DNA of 46,043 bases from Beroe ovata (GCA_946803715.1 CAMPET010000136.1:1529-47571), one strand, 5' to 3'. Shown: positions 21,588 through 34,347, counted from the stretch's first letter. The notes: generated from the sequence alone by a model not told the origin. Program-made: numbers and translations.

Positions 21588-24500
21588 CTAGAGACGAGAG
21601 GAACATTTCGATAACATATGACCCCGCTGACCTCTCTCTGCTTTGTTAAGTTGGACAAAAATTATGTTTTGAAAAAAATGAGGAGAAAAAATGGGAATCA
21701 TGAGCTCTTACCCGGTCTTTCGAGAAGAGAAGGGTCGATAGAGTAGACACTGTTCCTTGACCTTCGTGATCCTGAAATTAGGGTAGGGTTAGGATTTCGG
21801 AGCATAATATTAGGATTGACGTTCAAAATGTGTATACTGTCGACTATCGAAAGAGTTTCGTGGCAAGAGTTACTTTTTAACAATTCTGCGATAAGAGGTA
21901 TAATTTTGGGCCTGTTCAACCAGGAATGAAATATTAAATGCCAGGGCTTTAATAAACTATAGGTAGTAGCAGCTCTCCACATCTCTCACCAGATCTTTGC
22001 AAGACAGACCGGAAGAAAGGGTAGACATCCAGTCCCCCTCCTCCCCCTCCCCCAGTTCTTCCCCCTTTCCCTCCTTCCTTCCTCATTCCATCATTCCTCA
22101 ATCCATCATTCCTCATTCCATCATTCCTCAATCCATCATTCCTCACTCCCTCATTTCTCATCCCTCCCCCTGAGCTGGGCGGAGTCGGCTGATCTCCAGA
22201 TGGGATCCTCTGCAGGACATGATTGTGGCTCACGGCAGGTCTAATATTATGGTAATGTCCACCTCCTGGACGTCTTGATGGCATGGGAGATGGTGGACGG
22301 CGTTTAACCGCCGGTGAAGGCAGAGATTGACGAATTGGTGCACTTGGAGGGTTGATTGCGGAGTTGTTGTTACTATGAGAGACGCTAAGGTCGATGTGTT
22401 GATGGTTGCAGTTGGAGACGGTTTGGTGAGTTTGGCGGCTGTTTGGAGAGCTTTTGCTGTTGTTGATGTTGTTGCTGTTGTTGCGAGGGCTGTTGTTGTT
22501 GTGGTTGCTCATCCTCTCTTGTAAAACTGGTGAATGATGATTCCTGTTGTTTGGAAGTAGAGGAGAGTGGCTATATGACCCGTTGAAATTGTTGCTCGTT
22601 CTGTTGTTACCCCGATTGTTGTTGCCATGGTTCCTGTTGTTGCTGTGACTGTTGCTGTGACTGTTGCTATGGTTGTTGGATCTGTGTGCCCGGTTGGGGG
22701 AATGAGGGGTCGGGGGCCGGACTTGAACCAGAGGAGTTCTGCTGGTGAGTTCGTGTCGATTTTCGTAATTCATACTTGAATCTGAGACTCTCAACTAGAT
22801 TTAATAAAGACGCTCGATTCAATTGACATAGATTCTTAGAAGTAGATTTCTCCTCAGATTATTTCAAAATCCATGTAGCATTCATCTCGATTTACAAAAT
22901 CACAAGTTCCTCGTAACCCTGCTCTATGTTTATCTTAGGAGTCTCATAGTCTACGTCATATTACATGGAATACAATAATGCCCAGGATATAATGGCCTAA
23001 ACATTTAAACGAATGACAGCAAGCTACTACAGTTAGTATAATATATTGTAGCGAGTTATAAACTATCTGTGATAGTGTCTAGGTAGAATCTATCTCCCTC
23101 TATATGGCTGTACTGGGATGCAGGCCATCATGCAGACAGGGCTGATGATCTACATAGTACAAACTATAGATTGACATATGGTAAACTTCATGTAGGCAGT
23201 ATTCGGAGTGGGTAAGCCAATAGCAGACATGCTAGGTTATGCTATGGCAGTTGCAATATATCATGGAGATGTTGTGGAAACTGTGTGACCTATGGAAATG
23301 AGTACCCATAGGTAGCGCGCATTTTGAGGCAAAAAAAGAAGTAGAAATTATGTATAGAAAACAGCCCAAGTATGAAATTAATGGCTTAATGCTAAGGCGT
23401 GTCAATGATGAGCCAGAGGCGGAGAATCAATACACTATAATACTCTGCATGAGCCAAGGCAGTAAGGCAGTTAAGCACTACACTCATAACGCTGAACACA
23501 CCAGCTCTGAATTGGACACTATGGAGTCAGGACCCTATATATAAGATACACTGTCATGGACTGATCACATATACTTGACCCATGCTGTATTGAATACGAA
23601 CAATGCAGTACAGAACCAATCATCTGATTACCAAAATATCAATCTATATAGTCAGACCGTCCATAGAGCCACATGGCATTGAATATATTATGCAAGCGTG
23701 AGCTGACGCGAGGTCATTGTCTAATGTGTGAGTTAGTTAATATCAAGGATCTGAGCTTCAAGTTCAAGTGGTGTTGACCAAGTCACGCTCATATGGCTGT
23801 GTGATCTATTCATGAAATATGAATCAGAATATAGTGATACCAACACCAATATGTAGGTTTCATATCCGATGACCAAATTAGATCAGTTACAAAATGATAA
23901 TATGGATCTTGGAAAAGTAAACAACCAAGTAAGATATCTAGCAGTAGCTATAATTCTTGAAAAACTTATTGGATCATGGCACGATCATGCGGAAAAACTT
24001 TTCAAATCTCAAGACGGAAACCGAGCAACGCTATATAAAACTCAAATTCATAACCCTTGATTCGATGAGTTATCCATCAAGTTATTATACGGTTATATCA
24101 AGTAAAATATATGTTCTATATCGCTGATCCGACTCTCTCCTTCCTCCTTTGCAAAGTTATTATTATATTACAGAGAATTACCATGGTGTTGTAACTTCTC
24201 TGAGTTGCCTTGGCAATTACACGACATGCAAACTAGAGCAGCTCTAGATCATCTCTGTAAATTAGCTCGAGTCTTATAGTTTATTGATGAGGAGTACAAT
24301 GAAAGTTGAGTGAGTGCTGTGCAGTGGTAATTGTCATGAAGTACACTGGTAATCAGTGCAGTGACAAGTTATGCAATGCAGTGACTATCTAGTTATTTGT
24401 AGTGCAGTGCTAGTTCAGCACTGCACTAGAGCCGTGCTTTGAACGCTTCTAAGCCAGTGGAGCAAATTACAATTACATGTTTGTGCCACGGTAAGATAAT

Positions 24501-27500
24501 TAGACCAATGAATACTGAATAATTATGGAATGGTCGTTTCATTGCTAGGTTGCTTTAGGCTATTAACGCAAGGTAAATGAATACTGAAAAAGCTAAAATA
24601 GGATATTAGGATGCCTAACAAATGCAGTATATTTGATCGTACCATACTTTTCATTGTACAGCTATTTACCTGATATCCTATGAATATGCTGAATCGATAG
24701 AAAAAGTCACATAAAAGTCATAATGACTATCAATATTGATCAATTAGAAGAGCACTTTTATGTAGTTGTACGGCTTCCCGATCAGGCTCATGAACTAGAA
24801 CTTACCTTTAAAGTTCTAAGCTGCTTTTAGATCATATTTTCTACGTTGGCTATCATTTTGATCCCTTTGAGGGGTTCTTGCAACACTTAATTGTCATAGC
24901 GCCATTTCCCTACCAACACTACTATTAATTCCATCCAATAAAGCTCTACACTAAACACTAAACTAGTAGGGTAACCGGACTGTTGTCCGAAGTGGACTCT
25001 TGTCCGAATCCGAATTTTCGGTTTTCGGACAACAGTCCGCTTCGGACAAGAATCCATTTGGCGGACTCTTGTCCGAATTTGCATGGCAATTATTCAATGC
25101 AATAAAAATGGCTTTCGGGTTTCGGACAATAGTCCGTTCGGCGGACTCTTGTCCGAATACGTCTGCAGGAGTGCTTGCGAACACATAGGGTTAGGGTTAG
25201 GGTTAGGGTTAGGAAACGTTTTCGGACAACAGTCCAATTCGGACAAGAGTCCGCTTTTTTCAGAACCAATTCGGAACTCAGATTCGGACAAGAGTCCGTT
25301 TCGGAAAACAGTCTGCTTCGGACAACAGTCCTAGAATCAACTAGTAGATAGAGAAACTATTAGTAGTAAAGTTACTATTCCAAGAGGAAAAAGTGGTAAT
25401 GAATTATACTTCCCGAACTTATACTTACTCATTTCTTGCAGAACTCTCATGGTCTTTGTTAACCTTGCAGCAGCGGGAAAAGAATCCATCTTTCTTCTCT
25501 GTTCTGTCATATTGGATGCATAATTCCTCGTGCTATACACCTGGTCAGACGCTCCGATCGAGAAAGCATCAAGAATGGAGAGATGGTCCCTCCCATTGGT
25601 GTCACCGTGGTGATTGTTGTCACCATGACAACCGTTGTCAAGAGGAGACGTTGTGTCACTTTCGGAATCATCACAATATACCGATGCTTGGAATTGGAAC
25701 CCATGGTTTTCAAGAGGTCTCCTCTCTTCAGCAGATTCTCTGGTAGTATCTCCAATACGATTTTGGTGAACATGACTTCTCGAGCCAGGGGATGGAACTA
25801 TGGTCTCACCAAAGGATGTTGTCTTTATTTCGGGTCTTGTTGACATTTGGTGGTCATGGTTGAACGGTGAGAGAGGGGCTGGGGTCGTGAAAAGCTTTGC
25901 TTGAGCCCACCTTGATTTCATGTCTTCTGGTGTGTTTTAACTTTTTGTGATCAAGTGAAAATTTCCAACTTTTTTGTTAAGGGAGAGTCTAAAACACTGA
26001 ACAAAGGCAAACGAGAAATCAACTTTAACAACAAATATGTTAGTCAATTCTATTGTCTTGTTGTCATCACACCAGTTATATCATAGCTCAATGCAGAAGG
26101 GACATTGTAAGTGAGGCTTAAGTTAAGATTAAGTGCTCTCATGGACATTCGAAGTTAAAGACCACTAGGTAATTCTAGCATCGACACAATATGTAATTTC
26201 ACAGGAAAGTGCCGCTACAACTACCTGCATCTGATGAATATAATGATGTTATTAAGTTGCTCACTAAGTATATTAATCATAGCTGTAGCTAATCATCATA
26301 TATTAATGAGAGTCGTATTATAATGCTTTCCGTGGAACAGCGGACATCAATTAGCTATGAACATATTATGCACTTCATTAAGTTAGGGGGATATATTTAT
26401 ATATGCTCGTTATATTTAGGATTTGACAGAGGAAATTCCTAAGAATCTAATTAAGGATGTTGGAGTTTGCATCCATGTTTATGAGTGGCTTGAGCAGTTG
26501 GCAAATGCCAAACAAATGCCTGGGTGAAATTTCTGTTGCCAAATTTGAATTCAATAGCGATGATGAATGGTTATGGCCCTACAGGCCTCGTACTTTTGTA
26601 GGTTACTGAATCGATAAGCTGATAAGCATACGTATGCAGGTCAAGTGGTTGCAAGTTGCAACTATAAATGGCACTTAAACAATAAATTTGATGGCAAATA
26701 AAGCTCCGAGCATAGCAAAAGCTCACTAATTAAGTGGGTAACTAAGTAAGTTCCCATCATGATAAGATCAAGACAGTGCTATCCGTTAAGACAGCACTTA
26801 CCATGTCCTAAGTGAGGCTAGTATTTGAGGTTCATATCACATGGACAGCTACCTACTTATAAAATCGTTAGTAAATCCTCAATCATCTAATGGAGGCAGG
26901 TAATTTCGAATGTTGCAGTAACTAATACACGCGGTACTAATGAAAGACTAGCCGATGCTGAAGGCTTCTAGTACTTGCTACACTTTTTCGATCATAGGAA
27001 TCCCTAATCGATGGTCTTAGCACTCATAAATTTGGTTCTTTGATGGATAGTTAGCTATAACAAAATTGTTGGAGCCTCAGTTGATCCTATGTGATTTCTG
27101 ACTCCTCTATATTATACCCCATCTTCAGAAACAAGAATGACATAATTATACGAGCAAAAGTTCGATCTGAAGACAACGACTGCAGACATAAGCACCATAT
27201 TGAAGAATGCGTGGATTCAGCTATAGTGCTCATACCATTGTTTGTCACAACATGGAATTTGCCAATAGCCTACAGCCTTCGATTGATGGTCAGTGATTGA
27301 GTACAATAGGATCAATGTCAATCACTGCGTGATAATTGTGTGATTGTGATAAATCCATGAATCAATGATTCATGGATTTATCACAATCATTGAATCATCC
27401 TCAGGCAAAAATATCATTTAATCATTCATCATCAAGTACTACCACAAAAACTATCAAGCGTGACGCTATATATTCATGATCACTCACGACTGATGAACAG

Positions 27501-30500
27501 GTTGTACATGGTCTTGCTGAGGCCGGCGGGGGCGGAATTCTGTCTCCTGATCACGGAGTAGAGACTCCGTATCCGATCATCGTCATTTCCGTCGGTCACA
27601 CGGTGCTCCTTCGTCAAGTTTTCCATCCGCTCGTTAATCCCACCCTCCACTAGTATATAGGTTTGGTTTTGTAGATCATGAGTTTTGGTTTTTATTCAGG
27701 TAAAACTAGAGTTCTTGATAAGGACAACGTGATAGATATACAATGATCGCAGCAGCTTGAACTGATTGGATACCGACAAAAATCAAGCATTGAGCTCAAA
27801 GTTAGGTCTACAGGTAATCGTTTTCCTAATACGGAATTCGCGTTTTCGTCCAGCTCTTACCGTATCCAGATACCCTTATCCCAGGGACAGCCGACTTCTC
27901 CGGAGGCAGACTCCTAGTAGGAACTTTTGAGTGAGGTACACCCAGTAGTATCTTCCTCAAGTCTCTCTTCCCTTTCATGGTGTCAACAGTGGTGTCATGA
28001 TGATGCTGAGGCTTGCTGTTGTCATGGTGACGCGAGTTGTTGTCATGGTGACGCGAGTTGTTGTCATGGTGACGCGAGTTGTTGTCATGGTGACGCGAGT
28101 TGTTGACATGGTGACGCGAGTTGTTGACAGGGTCAGACTTGTTGTTGATTGCAACAGTACCAGGGTGACAGCTGTTCTTGTTGACATGGTTTCCACTACA
28201 CTTGTTGTTGTTGTTGACGTTGTGGTGGTGTTCAGAACGTTCTTCAAGGACTGGCGTGAGGTTTCCAGCCAAATTTCCTCGAACCATCGTAAGGATAGGT
28301 GAACACAGTACACAGCTAATTCGGATTAGAAGATATCAAGTTGAAATTCGACGAAATCAAATCAAATTACGAGTTATAAATGGCAGTCAGTTTTCATATG
28401 GGCAGAGCTGCAAGAATATTATAGTGTCAAAAACGTGATATCAGAAAAATTATTTCTCGAAGTAAGTTAATGAAAGTTAAGTAAGTCTCTGATAGTTTAA
28501 CAGCATACACTCTAAACATAAATAATAACAGACAGCGTTTTTCAATATTTCACTGAAAATCGAACTGTTCTTACACCCGGAATTTGATATTTCGATGACA
28601 GAAATACATAGCTCTGCTTCCCATAATAGCTATCATATATGAGAGCTGAACTGAAGCCAAGCAAGTGCAGTTCAGAAGCAGTTCCATTCCTGCACTTGGT
28701 TTAGGCTTTAGTCACTTGGTTTAGTCACTTGATTTAGTAATACTAATAGTCACTTGATTAAGTCACTTGGTTTAATCACTTATCCGACTAAACTTGAAAA
28801 CGATGCAAAAAAAGGTGAGACTGAGAAACAATAGGTATATAATACTAGCCGATAGGTGCAGAGACGCTTGTGCATTACTAAGAGTGTTTGCAAAAATTCA
28901 TTATGGGATCGTCCTACTATACCTATTATTTCTCTCAAAATTAATTATTTATGGGCGTGGTCGATAATGATAATTGATTTACACTAAATGAGGTCAGAGC
29001 GATGACAAAATAATCTGACGAATAGCTCAACCTTAATCTCGAGAACATGTCGGCATGAAGCAAAGACGCGCACATTGGATGATAGATAATATGTGCATTG
29101 TCCAGTACATGTATCAGTTAGAAAGTACGCTAGTCATGATCACACAGAATAATATATGGGTGATCATCATACTATTGTGGTTATCAGTTGTCTTAGGCTG
29201 TTACCATGCGTTACCATGGCACTATGCATGCGTTACCATAGTAACGAGTTGCAATTCGCCAACACGGTGTCGAGGCGCTACACCCCCTAGTTAGCAAAAA
29301 ACGTTATGATCGGTGCTAAAATTTGCTGACTAAAAGAGAACCCAGTTTATCAAAACTTATCAGAACGAAGAAAAAGGGTTTACAGTTTTCTTCAGAAGCC
29401 AAGAAAGTCAGCAAACTCAAAGCAGCAAGAAGCAGTCAATTATCTTGTTCAGATGCCTTTTTAATTCCAGGTTAAGAATTGACGTCACAAATTAACAACT
29501 TTGATTGACGGTACTCTACTTTCAGGGGAAACCTTAGAATTCTGAAAATTTGGAAAAACGCCAGGAATTGCCTCATGGGATGCAATTTCAGAGTTCACTG
29601 TTCTGAATGGGCGGAACCATTTTGATTTGCCCACAGACTATTCATTACTATGCTTAAGTGAGTTGAGCAGTGCTTATGGTGTGTTTGAGAGTTAAACTTT
29701 AGACAGTGACGCCATACTAATTAAATGTAATTGATACTTAATAATAAGTTAATTGATAGTTAATTGATCTTAGTTAATTGACAAGAACTCACGGCTGAGG
29801 GTAAGATCAAAGTGTGTCTGTGACAGTCCGGTAGGAAGTACAAATCCGCCCTCCTCCCCAGCAGCTGCTGATTTGAATGCTCCCCTCACGTCCTTCTCAT
29901 CACAGTGGTATGGGATGATGAAGTTACCAAACTTAACCTGCATGTTTGGCTTTGATATACTCATTAATTAATTAATAAATTGATTAATTGAACTCAAAAT
30001 GGGTAAATATGATGTGACACAGATATACTTTAATCTTGGGTGAACGAATGAAAATAGCAACAAAATCAACAATTAACAACGATTTTATGACAACAAGTAC
30101 TTGTCATAACAACATCTTATGTCATAGTGTCATACCTTCTGTTTGGGACTGATGACTCTTAGTAATGGCACTTCGGACTCCTTGCTCTCCTTATTCTGAC
30201 ACACTGAGATCTGCTTCGCGATATAGCCCTTCTTAGGAGTCCGCCCATACCTGAAAATCGGTGTGTGTCTCTGTGTGTGTGTGTGTGTGCGCGTGTGTGT
30301 GTCTGTGTGTCTGTGTGAGAGTGCATTCGTTTGTGTTTGTGCGTGAGTGTACTGCGTGTGCGCATGTCTGTGTGTTTGTGAGTGAGTGTGTGTGCTGTGT
30401 GTGTGAGTGTACTGTGTGCGTGTGTGTACACTGTACATATTGTGTGTGTGAGCGTGTGTTCGTTTGTGTATGTGCGTGTCCCTCTCTCGTACGTGAATAT

Positions 30501-30791
30501 CCGCGAAATCCTCTTCCTCGGCCAGCTTGACATAAACGTCCTGATTGATCCGTGATTCTGATTCTCGCTAGATTGTGAAGATGTACCATTAAGAGGCTCT
30601 TGCTGCTCACGCGTTACATCAGGAACATCACGCGTTGTCTTGACAACATCACGCAGTTTGAACGTGTCACGTGACTCATCGTTGTCAATACTACTGGACT
30701 CGTCCGAATCCCGGAATTTCGGAGACGCAGATCTCGGCGATATCGGAGGAGGGGAGATGGGAACTGTTGTCATGCAAGCTGTTCTCCTCAT
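21588..30791 (-). CDS. 845-aa Asn/His/Ser-rich protein, nine exons, unknown family
   Basis: Not recognised. Exons on the minus strand: 30791-30493, 30250-30136, 29937-29793, 28277-27861, 27649-27488, 25926-25429, 22781-21990, 21771-21712, 21637-21588. They sum to 2538 bases, exactly 846 codons including TAG. The ATG at 30791 (CAAAATGAGG) has an in-frame stop just upstream. Residues 1-100 are Ser/Pro/acidic. Residues about 95-186 look folded (YGRTPKKGYIAKQISVC; VKFGNFIIPYHCDEKDVRGA). Exon 4 is Asn/His-rich with five NNSRHHD-type repeats. Exon 5 holds RIRSLYSVIRRQNSAP and GLSKTMYNLF. Exon 6 has a similar splice-proximal RLTKTMRVLQEM. Exon 7 is a 264-residue Asn/Ser/Pro stretch with RNDGM/RNDGL repeats and poly-Gly. 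No signal peptide or membrane helix is seen. The acceptor of exon 4 is the weakest call. Confidence 0.72.
22074..22160 (-). repeat. Coding 15-bp repeat (RNDGM/RNDGL)
   Basis: In-frame tandem units in exon 7 of the 845-aa gene, visible on the plus strand as CATTCCTCA/TCCATCATTC alternations. Confidence 0.85.
24976..25332. repeat. Cluster of CGGACAAGAGTCCG-type palindromic units
   Basis: Roughly ten variants of TTCGGACAA(G/C)AGTCCG in both orientations. Each unit is itself a hairpin: the CGGAC/GTCCG stem closes a four-base loop. The cluster is split by a telomere-type tract. Confidence 0.88.
25186..25213 (+). repeat. Interstitial TTAGGG tract
   Basis: TAGGG followed by three perfect TTAGGG units and a final TTAGG, 28 bases, inside the CGGAC palindrome cluster and within an intron. 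Confidence 0.95.
27341..27389. repeat. Perfect 49-bp palindrome
   Basis: Arms 27341-27364 and 27366-27389 are exact reverse complements (24 bp) around a single A. It lies in an intron of the 845-aa gene, about 100 bases from exon 5. Confidence 0.95.
28018..28130 (-). repeat. Coding 21-bp minisatellite (NNSRHHD)
   Basis: Five in-frame units in exon 4 of the 845-aa gene; each contains GTCACCATGACAAC on the coding strand. Being a multiple of three, copy changes keep the frame. Confidence 0.93.
28690..28785. repeat. GTCACTTGGTTTA-type minisatellite
   Basis: About six degenerate units of TCACTTG(G/A)TTTA in the intron between exons 3 and 4 of the 845-aa gene. Confidence 0.75.
29201..29245. repeat. 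Three GTTACCAT motifs, one an RFX-like palindrome
   Basis: GTTACCATGC, GTTACCATGG and GTTACCATAGTAAC occur within 46 bases of an intron of the 845-aa gene. The last fits the X-box form GTNRCC-N(0-3)-RGYAAC. Confidence 0.6.
30258..30478. repeat. TG-rich microsatellite in intron 1 of the 845-aa gene
   Basis: 220 bases of interrupted TG/TGTC/TGAG repeats fill nearly the whole first intron (30251-30492). The long frames seen here on both strands are repeat artefacts. Confidence 0.92.
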
Positions 30792-33700
30792 TTTGGGAAC
30801 AAATTAATCTTGATCCGGCAGTTCCGCGACGAGTTTATGCTAAAATCGGGAGAATGTCACAAGATAAAACAGTCAAAAACTGAAGGTACAAGCCGTGTAA
30901 GACACCCGCCAAAAATCTACGCAGTTTGGATAATCAGATATTCGTGAAATTCCCCAATTTCATCAAATATCTTATCATCCCCTGATAATTCAACCGCACA
31001 ATTTAATATCGCACAAGAGTAAGTTTTCCACAACAACAAGTGGACGAGTTTTTATACTGTGCTAGAGAACTGTTATATAGCAGTCAAATTCTCACACAAG
31101 AAGGAGGAATTGAGGTAAATAATTTGTACTGACACACGATAAACTGGAGGTATTTCATGCTTTTATGGCTTTGTACAAAACGTTAGCACGGAATTAATCG
31201 GCACGTACTAATTAAGAGGTACTTCTGCTGATTGATTGGTTTTTGCATGGAAAAAGCACAACAGTTTTATAAGTAACCCACAAATTAATACTTAATCGAA
31301 CAAAATGAGCGATATATACTTCTGAATAAGACTTGGAGATAGTTCACACTGACACTCAAGGAGAATGTTATAATTTTCAGAATATTGCTATGCATATAAG
31401 TGATAATTCTGGAATATTATCGCCTCCCCCACAGGCGAAAAATGTGATTGAAATAAAGAAAAGAATGAAAAAGAACCTACATTATCTTACATATTGGCGC
31501 TTTATGAGAAACCTAATTAAGAGTAATCAATTTTTCATAATTTTGATAACTTTCATAATTTAGCATATCATAGCAAACGGAAAAACGAAACAAATCCCGA
31601 TACAAATAGTTTCGGTTGATCCATGAGACGTCTTGATAAATTGTGCTAAAGCAGACAAATGTCTGGTCGTAGTTCAGACAAGTTCACAGTGTCATGGCGT
31701 GTAATTAAGACACAATTAAGTGATTATGTAATTGAGTGACGTCATAATGGAATTATATGTATCGATCTGTGATTAAAATTGATTCCACGAAATCGGAAAT
31801 GTCCCTTGTCAGAAGCAGAATTTCGAATTATGTTTTCCATCCTAATCTATCAAAATTATTAACTAGGAATAATCATGGCGATCATTTAGTGATGGTCATT
31901 TCGATAACAACGCAATTTCCCCAATCATAATTGCTTGTTTGAATACATTCACACTGAATACTAACGACACTCAGAACCATGATCTGACAAGCAAAATACC
32001 AGCCAATGAAAACATGTTTTCGGCATAAACTGCATTAAACCGTCCAATTAAACAATGTAATTAGTATAAAATGGGCGGTCGCCGAACAGTCGCTATAATT
32101 AGTTCGTTCAGTTACCAAACAGGCTGATCAGCCGTGAAATTGACCAGATATATCCTCCTCTATTAATAAACCAACTCATTATAGCGTGCCAGCCTCATGA
32201 AATTGTGCGAGTGGGTAATTCCTCGGTTCGTGTAATTGTATGTGTCTTAGTTTTACTGAACAGCCATAATTTATTCCGGCCGCAGCAGGCCGCAGCAGGC
32301 GGTCGCTATACTTAATGCTAAATGCTTCCTATATGAATGCATCTTTGATAAAATTAGGGAATATATCAAAGATGGGAAAATTATTATTGTTTATGAGTTC
32401 TAGACTAAGCTGGATTATAGTTCATGTGCATGAAGCAAATGTGAATACGGTTGTTGGTGGAGAATGTATACATGGTGAAATAGACAGTGGAATTCCTGGG
32501 AAATTTCATGGATAGGTATGGGTCTATGATTTTCGATCCAGCGACTTGAACCATAAGAAACCAGTCTTTACAGGTTAGATTGTCAAGAGAGTTTTCCAAG
32601 AATTTCTTGGGTGAGGTTTATTTACCCGAAAACCCCTTCGGGAAAATTGTGCAACATTTCACACCCGAGCCTACCAACCATTCAACTTCCACCACCAATG
32701 GAAATTATCGTAGAAACATTATCGAAGAACAAAAAAGCAGGTGAAGCGAAAGATTGCTCATCATGTGTAAAGCAGCCGAGTGTGGAGTTAATTGGTCAAT
32801 TAACCCTGTGACATCACGTGACTAGGTAAATTACGTTGTTATTGACCTTATGGCTATGTTATAATTTCATCAGTAAACGAGTGCGTTCCATATATTACAT
32901 TATCATGTGTTCGTTTGTATATGTGTAATTTTGATTCATATTTAAGTTGTGTGATCGAATAGTATGAAAATATACTGAAGATCAGGCAATATAGACAGAC
33001 ATTATGGGACGCAATTGTTGCTTTAACCATTCATGATAATTGGTCATTATGAATATATCATATTCTCTCTTATTTGAGGCTCATGTGAGATTTGGATTAG
33101 CTGAATATAGAAGGTCAGATCTCAAGGAATCATCAGTGTTCGGGAACGTGGTCCTTGCACACTTCAGAATGAGTAAAATATGAGCAGAATTTCAAGATCA
33201 GAAGAATTTCAAGATCTGAAAAATTTCAAGATCAGCTACATCTCGGGACCGTGCATCCTATGGCTTCGGTTCAATCCGAAACCAATGGCGCTAGTTTTAG
33301 ACCAGCGTGGCAGCCATGCTGCCACCTTATGGGACTAGCCACAATCTCTGTCTAATCACACATATTCAGAGTTGGTTCACTGAGTTGGTTCTGATTTCTG
33401 AACCAATGTGCAAAGACAAAAGAGTACCACAATAAAGCTGCAGTACCACAACAAAGGAGGAATGAAGGAGCACAATTAGAACGAATACCAGATGAACTCT
33501 TCTCTATCATAGATCATGCCGCACTCCTATATTAACCATGAGAAATGAACTTTATTAACCTCGGGCATATGCATATGTCATATGATCATCATGCACCAAT
33601 ATGACAGGAAGATGCCATTGTCAATATGTCATGCGATGCCGACATGCCATGAAAAGGGAAGAATCTAAAATTAGAATCGTCAATCTTCCATCCATTAATA

Positions 33701-34089
33701 TGGATGGTAGGACACAAAAGAAAGGTATAATCCAGAACCTAAATCTGATATTGCATGAAAGAGGGTAGGTAGTTAAGTTAGAATATTCTGTCGTCCGCAG
33801 TCCGAACATTCTTTGAATGGTCTTCCCTACTATATAACTTGGAGAAAGCCAATTAGCAGTCAATTAGTAATGACTCAATGTGCATGAGATCACAGCATGA
33901 TATTGATGACTTTGATTTAGTGTGATTAAGGTTTTAATGAGGTAATTGAAGTGGCACTACGCACCAAGTGGAAACGGCACTATCTATAATCTTGGATATT
34001 TCAGCCATTCTCTTCCAATATTCTACTTAACTAGAAGTCATTAACTGACATTGATTTCACCAGTATACCACTGACAAAACCGTTCTTAC
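30792..34089. other. Intergenic or intronic region with no firm gene
   Basis: Mostly AT-rich. It holds one possible plus-strand exon (32574-32740), a short AATTTCAAGATC repeat (about 33188-33235) and weak plus-strand frames near 31333-31563. Nothing else could be supported. Confidence 0.45.
32574..32740 (+). CDS. Possible single exon of an unknown gene
   Basis: A 167-base stop-free frame between tttacag and gtgaag translates from VRLSREFSKNFLGEVYLPEN through HFTPEPTNHSTSTTNGNYRR to IIEEQKS, entering in phase 0 and leaving in phase 2. Composition looks protein-like for such AT-rich DNA. No flanking exon with matching phase was found, so it may be chance or a remnant. Confidence 0.25.
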
Positions 34090-34347
34090 GCACAAAACGG
34101 CCGTGTTTGACTCGGAGCCATCTTGACCGTCTTCAAAAAAACACTAAACAAGGCCATATAATTTAAGTACTAGTAGCGTGGAAGACCATGTCAAGCACAG
34201 TATAAAGTAGCGTAGATAAAGATATTTCCCAAAACCAAATGAGATTTGGTTGTTTTATTCCGCAGCATCTGTGCGTTCTTTATTCTAAAGTCTGTGATAT
34301 GATAAAGAACGCGGCATATACGTCAACTTGTAAAAAGTGTCACTCAC

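Larger units (their letters stand above)
22782..25428. other. Large intron of the 845-aa gene
   Basis: 2.65-kb intron with short chance frames (for example 23350-23544 and 23869-24060, plus strand), a TTAGGG tract and a CGGAC-type palindrome cluster. No nested gene could be supported. Confidence 0.6.

Noticed and set aside
23350-24060. Two 63-64 codon plus-strand frames, one faintly like a retroelement gag fragment
   Set aside because: Too short, no further retroelement domains nearby, and inside an intron; the resemblance is not strong enough to name.
27975-28438. Long plus-strand and second minus-strand frames over the NNSRHHD repeat
   Set aside because: Shadow frames of a 21-bp repeat; the phase-matched minus-strand frame is the one that fits the gene.
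30159-30530. His/Thr-rich and Cys/Val-rich frames on both strands
   Set aside because: Translations of a TG microsatellite filling intron 1 of the 845-aa gene; only the flanking parts are exonic.
33244-33300. tRNA-like B-box GGTTCAATCC
   Set aside because: No A-box or cloverleaf can be formed upstream.
33621-33863. 80-codon minus-strand hydrophobic frame
   Set aside because: No splice support and no phase match to the gene at 35065.
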